Notes under the pieces: generated by a model | Told to the model about the DNA's origin: nothing | Database searches by the model: none | Seen by the model: only the letters and a program-made list of their open reading frames with translations | In this document: positions 1 to 12,200 of the stretch, one piece after another | Numbering within the stretch: position 1 is the stretch's first letter | How the letters are laid out: each line of letters starts with the position of its first letter | Program-made: the position numbers and the translations under genes | Origin: Apiosordaria backusii | Taxonomy: Eukaryota > Ascomycota > Sordariomycetes > Sordariales > Lasiosphaeriaceae | Assembly (NCBI GenBank): GCA_030549205.1 | Contig: JAUKTV010000022.1 | Location: 248,001 to 312,000, forward strand | Direction: 5' to 3' | DNA length: 64,000 nt

Positions 1-2042
1 TAAAGGTGCGTTGGAGGGTGGAGTGGGTGAGTTGAGTTTGGGAGGGGCCGAATAAAGGGGAGAAAAAGGGGAGGGAGAGGAGGTTATTGAGGAGGTTGGA
101 TTGTAGGGAGGAGGTGGTACTGGTGGGGGAGGAGGATAAAGTGGATAGCTCGCGACGGGCCCAGGACATGGTGATGAGGATCCCGTCGATGTCGCCGTCG
201 ACGTTGGCGAAGAATTTGGTGAGTTCGAGAGCGAGAACCTTGAGGGAGTCGCCGAGTTCGTCGAGGGATTTTACGATTATCGGGGCTGAGGTTAGGTTGC
301 TTGAGCGGATGGATTCGCCTAGATCCCAGACTGCGACGCCGGTGGCTTGGAGCTCGTTGACTTGGGCGGCGCCGTTTTCGGAGTAGTAGATTAGGGGTTC
401 TAGGGAGCGGGCGACGCCGGCGACTTTGACGAGGTCGGGGACTGGTCGGATGGCGGCTGGTTGGGTGAGGGACCGCATGGCGGTGTAGGAGAGGATGGCG
501 ACCAAGAGGGAGAGGAACATGGAGGACTTGGAGCGCATGATGGCGTGGGAGATTCGTCGGAAGAAGTTTATCGTGGCGTCGATGGGTTCGGTGCGGTGTT
601 GGACTTCGGCGCGGACTGCGAAGCGAATGTCTAATATGTCACGATGAGAATTTGCATGGCAATAAAGGATGGAGACAAGACTCACAGTTATCAGCAATTT
701 CTTCCTCTGGTTTCGGTGTTGGCGACCTTGTCACAGCTCTATCCTGGAAAGGCGAAAATTCTGGAATCGCGCTCAAAGCCATCTTTCTTCCCTGCTGTTC
801 CTCCTCCCCCTCCAAGTCCTCCTGCTTGATTTTAATAGTCTCATCAATACTCCCCAACTGCCTTTTTTGCTCCTGCTGCTGGTTCCCATAAACTTGATGA
901 TTCTTCCAGTAGTTATCCTCCAGTTCCGGACTCCTTTCCTTCTCAGGCGACATACTCCCCGGCAGCCTCGTCCTGATAGCCTCTTGCAAAATCTCATCGT
1001 TCAGCCAATGAATATCCTCCCCTCGCTGTCCATACCCCCTCCATACCCGCCAAACCCATCCATCACACTATCCGGGCTATCCTCCCTCATCGATCTCCCC
1101 AGCAGATCATACTGCTTGTTGAACCCATCCTGCCGGCTATTCATGACCTGCTGGGGCTGCCAAAAGCCGCTGCTGCGCCCTCCGTCGCCCAGCCGTCTCC
1201 AAGCCGGAGGGGAGTAGCCACCTGCCGAGACCTCCAAATCCTCTAAATCGCTGTCCTCCCCCATCTCTGTCTCGCTCAGCGGATCTGTTGCGGCTGAGTG
1301 GTACCCGAACTGTTGCAACGATTTGTGTTTGCTGTTGCTGTTGTTGTTGTTGATATAATAACCGGCCATCTTTGCTGTATCCTCGATCGCTGTCGCCGCC
1401 GCTGCTGCCATCCCTATCCTTGTAGTAATAATCTCTTTCTCTTTCCCTCTCCCTGTCCCTATCCCTATCCCTATCTCTCGACGACAACCGTTTCCCACCA
1501 CTACTCTCACTACTGCCACTCCTGCTACTCCCACTCTTTCCCTTCAACAACTTCTTCTCCTTCTCTCGTCTCCTATCACTACTACTCCCCCACCCAAAAT
1601 CAGCAAGCAACCCTGCCGCACTAGGCAGCACCTGCGGCCTCAACTCCTCAATCTCTAGCAAATGCTGCCTCCTCCTCGTCGTCGTCTTGATCCTCCTCCT
1701 CCGTTCGTACTCTTTCTGCTCCTCCCTCACTTCCGCCTCGGGCTCCTCGATGATGGGCTGGAGCACCGTTTTCTGGAAGTCTTCGTCGGTGTCGTCGTCA
1801 CCCTGATAAAAGGGTCCCTGGAGTGAGAAGAATTGTTTGATTCGGTAAAAGAAATTCGCCCTTGCTGTTGCTGTTGTTGTTCCTGGGGAGGAGGTGGTGG
1901 ATTTGAATGAGGAGGATATCAAGGGCGGGAGGTAGAGAAAGGCAAAGAATAACGAGACGACCAGGGACGCGATCCAGGCGGAGGGGGCGATGGTTATGCT
2001 GATGAGGGAGACGTTGTTGTTGACGGTGAAGAGCGATTGCAT
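1..2042 (-). CDS. Conserved fungal membrane protein of unknown function (partial, frame breaks)
   Basis: I do not recognise a named family. Translation from the ATG at 2042 gives an N-terminal hydrophobic helix (about residues 10-40, ending LFFAFLYLPPLI), then a long charged, Ser/Arg-Asp-rich and Gln-rich stretch. The frame changes near 1331-1345 (inside a CAA/Gln repeat) and again near 1016-1024 (a GGGG run). Coding-looking text continues across both points, for example GYHSAATDPLSETEM and then NDEILQEAIRTRLPG. A 53-nt intron lies at 633-685 (donor GTGAGT, acceptor ATTAG). After it comes a second hydrophobic helix (SSMFLSLLVAILSYTAM) and an alpha-helical region running off the left edge, so the C-terminus is missing. 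The two shifts may be sequence errors or an intron I could not place. The gene itself is well supported by codon pattern and splice signals; its function is not. Confidence 0.6.
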
Positions 2043-3349
2043 CACTTCTGGGGGATGGGATGGGAAAAGCTACCGGTCTTTTGGAGGGACCGGAGCTAAG
2101 GGGAAGAGGGGTGTTAGAAGGAGATAGGTAGGGATGATGAGATGGGGAGATTGAAGGAAGTGGGGGGAGGGGAAGGGAAAGCTTGGTTTTGTCGAGCTAT
2201 CAGTCGTCCGCAAGCTTAGTTTCCAGGCAGCTGTGGTTAGGTTGTTTTAAATCTCCGTTTGGTTTTTTGGTTGTGTCTTGTGTATAAAAACGAGTGGATG
2301 CGAAAAAGGCCTGCTTCGGTTTTTGTACATGTATTGTACGAAATCTCTGACAGAAAAATAAATCTAGAACCTGACCTGTGCAGGAATGATAGCAATTATT
2401 TTACAGAGGGAGAGAGGTGACTCTCAGTCCACATTTCACTGCGAACGTGCCTCATCCCTCAGGCCGCATCATCATAGCCCAAAACCTACCAATATCGCGT
2501 GGTATTTCCGCCTCCCTAGCATCCCTGCTCTGTTCACCCTGTCCGTCCTCGATCTGTGTGGGAAAATGAGAGGCTGGGATTGCCTCCCCTCATCATTTCA
2601 CCCCGCTTTCCGCTTCGGCACTCACAACCCCTCCATCCCTTGTCCACGTGTGTAAGACTCACACCCCCACCTCTACCCAATCATCTCCCTCGCGCGGCGC
2701 CGCGGTTTGCAAAAGCTGTGCGACGCGTAAAATCGGTGGTTTCAGGTTGCCCAAACAACTTTTCCAGTTTCCAAAAGATCTGGTTGGCTGGTATCTTTTT
2801 GCTACTTGTTTTCAACTCGTCGTTTGGAATCAAAAGAACCGGTGAAGCAAGGGCCAGGGAGGAGTGCCCTGTGCCTGTGTGCCTAACGCCAAGTGGAGCC
2901 ATTTGACTGTGGTGGGGCGAATTCTTATCACCCCGCGTTTTTTGGCGCGTTTGGTGGTGGTTATCAGTTTAATTGATTTTCGACTCCACAACGGCCGATT
3001 GGGACAGGTGATCACCTGGTGCAGAATCATTCATTATTTGAGTAATAAACAAAACACCAGGGCCCAGGGCTGGAAATTATGGCGTGTTGATGAGAGAGGA
3101 GGGCGGTGAAATAAAGGGGCGTTATAGGTATCAATACGGAGTGTGTCTGGGCGGGTCATTGAGCAAAATATTGATATATGGTATCTATTCGAAATATACA
3201 GGGGTCTAGCTTGAAGAAAGTTGTCTACCAAAATGAGGTCACCCATATGACTCGTCCCTTCATTCATACACTTCAAAAGACCTCCCAGCCTCAACTCCCA
3301 CCAAATAGTTCCAACGTCTCATATATACACACCCCCATCGCCACCCTCA
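2043..3349. other. Intergenic: 5' side of the membrane-protein gene and 3' side of the polyketide synthase gene
   Basis: Only short overlapping frames on both strands, none with family resemblance. A CACGTG palindrome lies near 2645-2650. Nothing else was identified. Confidence 0.6.
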
Positions 3350-4798
3350 TCAGTCCAACTCCACGCTCTCCAACGCCTTCTCTATAAACGCCTCTTCTCT
3401 ATCCTTCCCCGTCTCCTGTCGCTGCTCCCCCTCCCCAGAATCAGTCCCCCCCTCATCACTCCCCATCTCCCCATCCTCACTACTACTCTCCGTCTCAGGC
3501 GGCGTCTCCATGCCCTTCCTCCCCTCAGTCTTATTCAGATTTCGCTTCAACAAGCACATCTCAACCGTAATCCCCGGCCCAAAAGCGCACCCCACCACCA
3601 TCTCCTTCGGCCCCCTCCCCCCCGGCGCAACACCATCCATATCCTTCTGCCGTAACCTATCCAGCACGCTAAAAATCGTCGCCGAACTCGAGTTCCCATG
3701 GTTGATATACGTATCATAGCTAGCCCTCATATGCTCCGGTTCTATCCCCAGCGCCTTCTCCGCCCCCGTCAAAATCGTCGCTCCCCCGGGGTGCATAGCC
3801 CAGTCAAAATCCCGAGGCGCGTCATACCCCTCTGGTAACGTTCGTGTTCCAGACAGCAACGAGTTGTACGTCGGCACCAGCACCCCCTTTGTCACTTCTG
3901 GCACCCTCGGCGTCAACACCACTTTCCACCCGTGAGGGTGCGTGTCAAACCCCAAATCTTGCTCCGTATCCGGGACTGTCTGATGCCGCCAGTCTAGGAG
4001 ACTGTACACCGGTGGGGGGATTGGTTCCGCAGCGGAAAAGGGAATGTCGTTTGACAAGATGACAGCCGAGGCGCAGTCGCTGAAGAGACACACCCCGATG
4101 CGAGTTTCTTGGTCCTGGTGGATAGACTCGAGCTCGGAGCGGACCATGGTGGTTGATACTTCCAAGGCGAGGACCAATATCCTCGCTGGCAGCCCCCTCA
4201 TCGAGTGCCCCAAGCAAATGTTGGCTGCTGTTCTCAGGGCCGCGAGACCACCGGAACAACCGACGCCATGCAACAAGACTTTTTCGACGGAGGGGGACAG
4301 GCCGAGGGACTTGGCGACGAAGTGGTCATAGCCTGGGTTGGCCGAGTCGGTGCAGGTTGTGGAGACCATATGGGTGATTTGGGATACGTCGTCGATGTGG
4401 GCTTCGGCCATGGCTTTTTGGGAGGCGGAAATAGCCAAGGGAACACCGTCGGACATGAATATTTCGTGGAGTTGGGAGATTGTGGGAGGGGAGGGTTGGT
4501 TTACGACCCAGTGGTCGGGCTGGCCTATTGAGGAGCGCTTCTCGATGCCTGTGTAGCGGTTGATGGCGAGGACTTTTTGCATGCTGGGGGCAGAAAGTTA
4601 GACTTGACATTTCCCGTGAGGCTCAAGGGAGGTAAGGGGTTCAGACGGGAGTTATCTGAATACATACGCTGGTGAGTCTGGATGGTAGCGCTTGCTCAGC
4701 ACCTCGATCGCGCGGGCGTCGAGAGAATGAGGGGGGTACTGTATTCCCAGACCCAGGATGGAAAGACCCAGCTCTCTGGGCTCTGTTTGAACAGACAT
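3350..4798 (-). CDS. Type III polyketide synthase (chalcone synthase-like; likely 2'-oxoalkylresorcylic acid synthase type)
   Basis: Predicted homodimeric thiolase-fold enzyme that condenses an acyl-CoA starter with malonyl-CoA units to give alkylresorcinol or resorcylic acid lipids. Two exons: 4798-4668 and 4583-3350, joined over an 84-nt intron (GTATGT...CCCAG), giving 454 residues. The catalytic triad is visible: Cys153 in HGVGCSGGLAALR, His308 in WAMHPGGAT and Asn341 in NHGNSSSATIF. These lie 1-3 residues from the positions I recall for the Neurospora crassa enzyme (C152, H305, N338). The start MSVQTEPRELGLSILGLG is the only ATG that supplies the normal first strand. A Ser/Glu/Asp-rich tail of about 55 residues follows the core. 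No tailoring genes are adjacent, so the product cannot be read from context. Family assignment is very secure; the exact product is inference. Confidence 0.93.
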
Positions 4799-6351
4799 GT
4801 TGGGAGGTTGGAGGATGAAATAATACTGCTGAAGGTTGAATAACAGGTCAATTGAAGGTAAGGGAGGCCGACTGGGTGATCAATTGACGTTGTTCACGCC
4901 CCGATTAGGACCTGCGCCGCGGGCAAGCCTGGACAGGCAAACACAGTGCTTGTTGGGAGATATTGCAGTGCAAGTTGTCAAATCTGGGCTTTATTATCGG
5001 CCGTATGTACGGAGAAGAGAGGGCAAACAGGTGATCACTCAGCACGTGGCGAGTCACAAGTGAAGCTACCGCGACGTCCAAGTCTTCAGCAGCATCAATC
5101 CTCGGTAAGGGTTGTTGTTGAGCGTAAAGTCAATGGCAGGAGTTCCGGTTGCGGTGGGTGACGGTGGTCAATATGAGCGTGGCTGAGTGGCGGGATGAAT
5201 GGACGAATGCGGGACGGGACGCAGGACGAAGAACGAGGAACAGCTAACAACGCTCGACGTTGAAAGGAAGAAACCAAAGTCCTCAAGATATGGAAACGAG
5301 AAGCAATCCAGCGCCAGGCACACCAACCACAACCTGGGAAGTGTAAGCAGGGGGAGCTTCCAACTCAAATACAAAAACGTCACGACTGGATCTAGCCGCC
5401 GTCAGGATGGAACCTCAGCCCGGCGGCCGTTGAAACCGAGACCTGAAGAAGGAGCCGAGGGGGTTAGCTCCCCTGATGAAACAGGCATCTTGAACACCCC
5501 CCGTCATCCCGCTAATGCTGGGAATTACTCTGGAAGTGTCTTGGCTCGATCATTGATCGATTTCTTTGCCCTGGTGCATCGCGGCTGGTGGTGAGAGATC
5601 CAGATCATCGTCATCCATCTGGTGGGGTTGATGACACTGAACATAGCTACGTAAAGATCTGGTAAGTGGTGATACACATGCAAGGCTACTCTGTTGTCTC
5701 AAGCCCCTGGCTGTGTGTGCGACACCAACATCATCCCATCTCATTTGTCGGAAGCATGAACAGTGACACTGGATGTTGCTGTCACATTTGATAAGAGTTG
5801 TTGGCAGGGGTTCACTGTCTCGTCCAAGCTTCCATGAAGAACCCCACCAAGGTTCGGCAGCCTGGGGTTCGGTACCCACAGGCCTGGATCATCGGCTTTC
5901 GGACGAGGATCAAGACTTCCAAGTTTCCCACAGCTTTTATTCTCCCAGGCAAAAGAAAAACTTCATGAGTGATATCATAATAGAAACTGCAGTCATAGAA
6001 ACATTGTCTATACAGCAAGCTATCCTTCGTAAAGCTTCACCAAAACCGCCTAAAAAATACCCATAAACCTCAGGCCACGCGAACAATTAAGCTGAACTTC
6101 AAAAATGACATGTGAAAGAGCTACCACAAGTTACAGGTACAACTACAAGAACGTAAACCACCACAAACATAACTGAAATCAAAATAAGAGAAAGGTATCA
6201 AAACACCGCTCGTCCTGCCACCTCAACCACCTGTGAACACAACCGTAATCATCTTCGTGTTGCCGCTCAGCCAACCCAACAGCTCTTTCTTTTTTCTTCG
6301 GCTTCCCATTTCCACACCCTCCCACCTTCAGTCCTCCTTAAACCTGACTTC
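4799..6351. other. Intergenic: polyketide synthase promoter and PEX11 3' flank
   Basis: About 1.55 kb without a supportable reading frame on either strand. Contains a CACGTG core near 5042-5047 in the presumed polyketide synthase promoter. Nothing else was recognised. Confidence 0.6.
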
Positions 6352-7117
6352 CTAGGCGGTCTTGTTCCACTGCGAGTAAACACCAATCAAACTGCTCACA
6401 GTACCAGCAAGGCCAACAATACCATCATCAAAGTTGACCCAAGCAAGAGCAGCAAGCGGAACAGTAATGTCGCAAAGATCCGAAGTCAGCTGAAGCCTGC
6501 TGGCCGCGCGTTCCCTAGTTCCTCAATGTTAGCAAACCTATCCCTATTCAACCATAATCTTGTAAAAAAACATACTTGGCAATCCTCTTCCCCTCCACCA
6601 CCCCCTCCCCCTCCTTTCGATCGACCTTTTGCTCCCTCTGCTTCAGCTGCCAAAGCGTATACAGCTGTCCCACAATGCTAAAAGTAATCCCCGCCGCCCA
6701 GAACCTATACGCCTCCTGCTGCAGCCTCTTCGCGTTCGGCGACTTTTTAATCCCAGTCGCATCCAGCAGCGTCAACAGGTCCATCGACAAGTACCCCGCA
6801 TAACCCAGCTGCCTTCCCACCGCGGTGTATCTCAACACGGGGTCCATCGTCTTGTTGTCGGCCGCCAGGGCAGCAGCCTTGAAGTGCTCGACGTTCTTGC
6901 CGGCCCGCAGGACTTTCCGGACGAGGCCGAACTGCTTCTTCATGGCCTCCCATGGCTGGATGGCCGTCTTGGCGGCGTTGGTGCGGAGGAGGTACCAGGC
7001 GTAGAAGCGGGCAAAGTACTGGAGGGTCCGGAGGAGCTTGTCGCGGCCGACCGTGGTGGAGACGAACTTGAGGTAGTGGGTGATGGTGGGGTGGTAGATT
7101 ACTGCGTCGGCGACCAT
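6352..7117 (-). CDS. pex11: Peroxisomal membrane protein PEX11
   Basis: Membrane-shaping protein that elongates and divides peroxisomes. Two exons: 7117-6576 and 6514-6352. The intron between them has donor GTATGT, branch TGCTAAC and acceptor CTAG. The product is 234 residues, the usual size for fungal Pex11. The N-terminus contains the amphipathic-helix region (YLKFVSTTVGRDKLLRTLQY, then FARFYAWYLLR), a central FGLVRKVLRAGKNVEH segment typical of the family, and a C-terminal hydrophobic region with WVNFDDGIVGLAGTVSSLIG. The start is the first ATG in frame before that helix. The leader just upstream of the start holds a pentanucleotide repeat, and a CCGAGG motif lies at 7513-7518. In moulds that motif is linked to FarA/FarB control of peroxisomal genes, so fatty-acid induction is a reasonable inference. 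Confidence 0.95.
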
Positions 7118-7180
7118 TTTGAAGGTTGTGTTTTTATGTGTAGATGTGTCGCGGCTTGCGATATCCGGATGTTTCGGGCT

Positions 7181-7225
7181 GATGCGATGCGGTGCGATGC
7201 GGTGCAATGCGATGCGATCAGATGC
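7181..7225. repeat. Imperfect GATGC pentanucleotide tandem repeat
   Basis: Nine consecutive 5-nt units, mostly GATGC or GGTGC with one AATGC and one GATCA, immediately upstream of the PEX11 start and probably in its 5' leader or core promoter. Read directly from the sequence; function unknown. Confidence 0.85.
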
Positions 7226-7512
7226 GCGAGCGCAGTTATTGCCGGTGATGACTTGCAGAGTATTGAGTCAAGCTATTAAAGAGACTAGAGACTCGAGAAT
7301 GTCGTAATGACAAAAAAAAACAAAAAGAAGGCACGTTGAAGTAATTAGTCACGAGGGAGCTGAAAAGGGAGAGAGAGTAAGTGTCGCCTCTTGATGAAAG
7401 AAAGAAAGACAGAAGTGAGAGGGATGACCCCTGGCTTGGCTTGGGTGTCCCACGGGTTTGAGGGATGGTTGCGCGCGCGCCGAATGGCGTTTGCCCGGGG
7501 AAAGAAGCACAG

Positions 7513-7518
7513 CCGAGG
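7513..7518. promoter_or_regulatory. CCGAGG motif (FarA/FarB-type site) upstream of pex11
   Basis: CCGAGG, the reverse complement of CCTCGG, lies about 400 bp upstream of the PEX11 start. In Aspergillus this hexamer is bound by fatty-acid regulators FarA and FarB. A 6-mer occurs often by chance, so only its recurrence upstream of other peroxisomal genes in this window gives it weight. Confidence 0.35.
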
Positions 7519-7847
7519 TTGGGTTCGGCGCACATGAAAAGGTGGGGTTCCTTCGGTAGTTGGAGCTAACGACTCGTTAGTTTGGGCTTGCAACGGTCAG
7601 GGTTAGGGTATCCTGTGGGCTTTCTACACGTTAACCCTTCGTGGCTGATGATTGAGTGTAGCATATTCTAGGTAGTATCGTAGTATTCATATGGATCATA
7701 GATATCTTTTCTTGTCATAATATCCAAAGGATATGATGTTGTCAAGTAAGACCTCGAAAAAGCAAAGAGAACAGAACATGCTAACGATTCATGAAGGTAA
7801 CTCCAAAATGCCCGCCCTCTATTCTAAAGTACACTCGCAAACATGCT

Positions 7848-9041
7848 CTATAGCTTAGGCGCCGGCTTAACCAGCGCAAGTCTCTCCTTGAGAGTATCCT
7901 CGGCCTCCTTTTCGATCCTAGCAACCAAGTCCTTGCAGGTTGGGATGTCGTTGATGAGACCGATAACCTGGCCAGCCGTCCAGACACCATATTCTGGGTC
8001 TCCATTGATGAACACCTCTCTGCCGCGCTTTCCGCTTACATAGGGAGCAATCTCGGAGAATTCGCCCGTCTTGCTCTCCTGCTCGACCTTGAGCGCCTGC
8101 TCTGTGACCTTGTTCTTGTATAGACGGGTAGTATTGCGCCACCGGCGAAGGACGAGCGTGGTGTCGGTCTCCTGCGCCTTGACGATCTGCTCCTTGATAT
8201 TGTGGTGAATCGGGGACTCGACTGTGCACAGGAACCGGGTGCCCATGTTGACACCGCAAGCACCGAGGCACAGGGCGGCGGCAAGACCTTGGCCATCAGC
8301 AAAGCCACCCGAGGCGATGAATGGCACCTTGAGAGTTTGGCGGGCCTTGCTGAGCAGGATAAAGTTGGTGATGTCTGATTCACCAACGTGGCTGTGGCGT
8401 CTGTTAGCGGTGGATGTCCAGGGCGGGATAGACCATGTTGGCGAAACCCGGGGAGGTGGAGTTGTCTCAGCACTTACCCAGCGCACTCGAAACCATCAAT
8501 GCTCAAAAAGTCTACACCGAGCTTAACGGCGGACTGGGCATGTCTGATCGTTGTGCACTTGTGGAGGACAGTGCACCCGGCCTTCTTGAGCTTGGAAATC
8601 ACAGGCCCGGGAGAGTTGCCGGCCGTCTCCACGATCTTGACGCCCTCATCAATGATGACCTGGGCATAAGCCTCATAGTCGGGGGGAACAAGAGCAGGGA
8701 GCAGAGTGATGTTCACACCAAACGGCTTGCTCGTCTGCTTCCGGCACTTGCGGATCTCCTGGCGGAGACCCTCGGGCTCTGGAAAGATCAGGGCCGTGAT
8801 GATGCCCAAACCGCCGGCGTTGGACACAGCACTGGCCATCTCTGCGTATCCCACATGCTAGCTTCCATGTTAGTGAAATGCTTGACCACGGTGAACGGCA
8901 GGTATGATTTACCTGCATGCCGCCCTGAACAACAGGGACTGTAGAGGTCAAATGTCAGCTCAACTTGTTCATTGCCATCTTGGATAAGGGATACGTACCA
9001 GCGATGCCGAGCCGGCGGGTCAGCTCCGTGTCGAAGGGCAT
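7848..9041 (-). CDS. FMN-dependent nitronate monooxygenase-family enzyme (NADH:quinone reductase-like subgroup)
   Basis: TIM-barrel flavoenzyme of the 2-nitropropane dioxygenase-like superfamily. Four exons: 9041-8999, 8938-8913 (only 26 nt), 8857-8478 and 8391-7848, all with GT-AG ends, giving 330 residues. Visible motifs are VVQGGMQHVGYAEMASAVS at the N-terminus, AGGLG, KPFGVNITLLP, VETAGN, HKCT, SIDGFECAGH, ASGGFADG and NMGTRF. This pattern and length resemble the bacterial PA1024-type group, shown to be an NADH:quinone reductase, more than classical nitronate monooxygenases, so the usual database name may mislead. The C-terminus is PKL, a weak variant of the peroxisomal SKL signal. It follows PEX11 on the same strand, and CCGAGG lies about 210 bp upstream of the start. 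Substrate and location are inference. Confidence 0.9.
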
Positions 9042-9252
9042 CTTCGGATACGGGTGACAAAGGTTTCAAAGTAAATTACAAAAGCGGGTTGAGGCTGCAA
9101 TTGCACAACACCAACTCACTGCAAGAGAGAAGGTCGGACAGGAAATCGGGGAGATGGACAGTTGCTGGTATTCATATCACCGGTGGCCAGTCAGATGAGA
9201 CACGGCGACGTCGTGCTAGGCGGTTGCTAGGCGGTTGCTGGGCAGGGTCCAG

Positions 9253-9258
9253 CCGAGG
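9253..9258. promoter_or_regulatory. CCGAGG motif upstream of the FMN enzyme gene
   Basis: CCGAGG about 210 bp upstream of the ATG at 9041. It matches the hexamer near PEX11 and thiolase. Functional meaning is inferred only from recurrence. Confidence 0.3.
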
Positions 9259-12200
9259 CACAAAGTCAGGAGGCGGACAAAGCCGACGGTTTTGGAGTTG
9301 GAGAAGCATGTGTAATTCTTACCACTATAACACTGAAATTACGAGTTGGGGTAACTTTAGGTGTGGGCAATACACGATTGATGCCGGTAATTGGGTAGGA
9401 CCGCGGTGGGTCAGATGACGACAGCTGTCACGCCTCACATTTGGGGGAACCTGGGAACGGGAATTCAACTCCAACTCCAACCCCAAACTCCACCCTCCAT
9501 CTCAACGGCGACAAACGTTCCATTTCGCAACGGTCGAAGTTTACTTCTCACATAATGTACTTCTTTGAATTTTCAGCTCTGAATAGTCAGATCTCAAACG
9601 GACAATCTTTCAGTCTTTGGCATCTCCGATGCTGACCTATCCCTAATACCGCACACTTTGGTTCTCCGACTTTGCTGGTGAGAACGCCCCCACCCAAGAG
9701 CAATCCCCAACTTTTAGTAACAGCCAATCGCATAACAGCAGACCCTCGAGGCTCTCTAGGGCGGCTCTTCATGATGACACTCACACGGCGCTGCAGTGAC
9801 ACGCTGCTGTGTCACGAACTGAGGTTGCAAGACCACCACGACCGCCATCCCAACTTTGGTGGTTAACCCCATTCTACGCCCACCTTTCCCTCGCAGTACG
9901 GGTGAAGCCCTGGAGAAACCTCACACAAGCAGTCAGCCGCAGAGTTGGCCAATCAGTTCCTGTCTTGACATATTGCTGGCCCTCGGTCAAGGCTTCAGAT
10001 TTCGACTCACTCGCCTCTCATCTCTCAAGCAACGGCCCGTGGCAGCTACCTCAACTGAAGGATTCCAGATAAACCATCCTATCAACAAGATACCGGTTCT
10101 TCGAGGCGCAAAAAGGGCAGCATGCCGTCAATGCATGGACACCCAACACGGCAGTTTCAGACCCGCCCGTCGAGTTCCTGGTGCCAGCAGTCGAGGGATG
10201 CGATGCCCAAGCGGCGAAATGGGAAACGTAGCGCATGATAGTGTGCCACATCTCTGTCGAGAGCATGCTGCCTTTCTTCCGAAGAGCCTCATGGCGATAT
10301 CTGGCGGCTTGACAGTGGAAGCAACCCCTGGGCTAACTGCCTCTGTTTCGACATTTAAGACCTTCTCGTCATCCAACTTCAGCTCAACGCTCGTTTTTCA
10401 ACCATACTCCGTATTGTGTTGTTTTTCACATCCCACACCCCGGGCTTTTGTGCGGGCTCTGCCGGTCCCCGGATGACGGAGGGACACGCACGGGATGCCA
10501 ATTCTTCCCCCGGCCAATCTTGGGCGGTACTTGAACGGGTCACGACATGTGTCGCCCTCTTTTGAAACACTTTTGACAGTGCCGCAATGTGGCACAATGC
10601 TTTCACCCGCTCTCTTTCTTGCCTGTCGTCCTTGCTTTCAATTATTCATCATTCGTACCCTACTGGCCTCCACATCGTTTATACCCAAACGAGTTGGACA
10701 CCGCATCTTCTACCGTGGCACAAACGGCCCGCTAGCTCTTTCTATTGGTCGACAACGCCTCACCGGCCAGGTGCCGACCGCATATGGTTCGCTGTTCCAC
10801 TCTCCCACTTGGCCTGACAAGCCCGGCTGACTTCGTAGCATCTCTTGATCTGATCTAAGTGCCTCGCCTTTGCACATCTGAGCACTTCTCGCTTTCCGCC
10901 CGGTTTGCAGAACCGATGTGGGAGTAAGCAGCATGCCACACGACTCAACGCTACAGGCCGATCTGCCTTTCACTAAGCTGTAAGGCTTGACCGAGACCAT
11001 CGAGGGGTGGGGCAGGGCGTGCGCGGGACGACGCCACGATGCCCGGTTTAGACTTCTGCAGCTTGATGGACTTCCTGAATGGTGCCATGTACCCGTCGAC
11101 CCGGTTGGCTTCTGTTTAACAATGGTTCATGAACCAGGGGGACCCGCTGTCGCATCCGCGGCGAGTATCTCAATTTTTTGAGATCTGATCAGGGACCATG
11201 GCTCTGTCTTTCCCTCGGAGAGACCGATGAGACAAAGGCCTGAAACACGATAAATCTCCAGCAACAGTATGCCATCTGGCAAGCAAAGAGCGAGATCTCT
11301 GCCCGAACCCAGCTCAGAATGCACACACCAACTAGCTTGTTCCACGACATGAAGAAGATACTGCGATATGCCGTCTCATGACATCGGCGGGAAGGAGTGA
11401 AGACGGGGGGCGTTTGCGTTGCCCAAATGCCATCTTTGGGCTTTCGACATTTTCCCAGGTTTGTCAGCCGGGAAGAATGGGGCTCAACTAGGACTGGTAC
11501 CTTCTTTACGACTCCAAACCTCAAGGATATCAGGAGATTCAGGGCGGCAAGCTTACTTGATTCGACATTTGTTGTACCTCCAAAGGTGCACTAGCCGTCA
11601 CAACCCCATGTCTTCCAGAACCCGAAAGATGTCCCGGCTGCAAAACATACCTAAGTTCCCGACGGGCCGGTAGCGACCTCCCAGGTCCTTTAATGTACTT
11701 GCGGCTCGACTAGGCACCTGTTTGCCCATTCGGTCGTTTCGTATGGACCCGACTGTTTGGTACCCGTCAGGAAGACCCCGGCTTTGCGGACCAGATCAAA
11801 GTCTGTAACCGAGAGCAAACAAACGGGTATCCGATCGATGCGATTGATTGCTCAATACCGGGAGAGATCCAACGGCAACGCTTGGTGAACAGAGATCTGG
11901 AGTCATCCTGGGAAAGATAACATCACCTTTGTCTGTCCAATCACAAACCGACAACCCACACAGAAGCTAAAAACGCTTTTGCAAAGTATCTGCTGCTTGG
12001 TACTTAGTGGTCCAAGGTGAACCACTGTTGCCCCCACTTACTGAGGGGCTCCAACACAATCTCGACCAGCTCGGTTGCATCTTGATTTAGACATCGGGGT
12101 CCATTTCCACATTGACAACTCAGAACCAAGCTCAAAGACGATGGATGGGCTTGGCACCCGAACAGTCCGGTATTTCAGCCCAGCCCGAACTGCTGTTTCT

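Larger units (their letters stand above)
7118..7847. other. Intergenic: PEX11 promoter and leader, 3' flank of the FMN enzyme gene
   Basis: Holds the pentanucleotide repeat at 7181-7225 and the CCGAGG motif at 7513-7518, described separately. No gene seen. Confidence 0.6.

Noticed and set aside
7600..7615. Telomere-like AGGGTTAGGG
   Set aside because: Less than two repeat units; ordinary sequence, no subtelomeric context.
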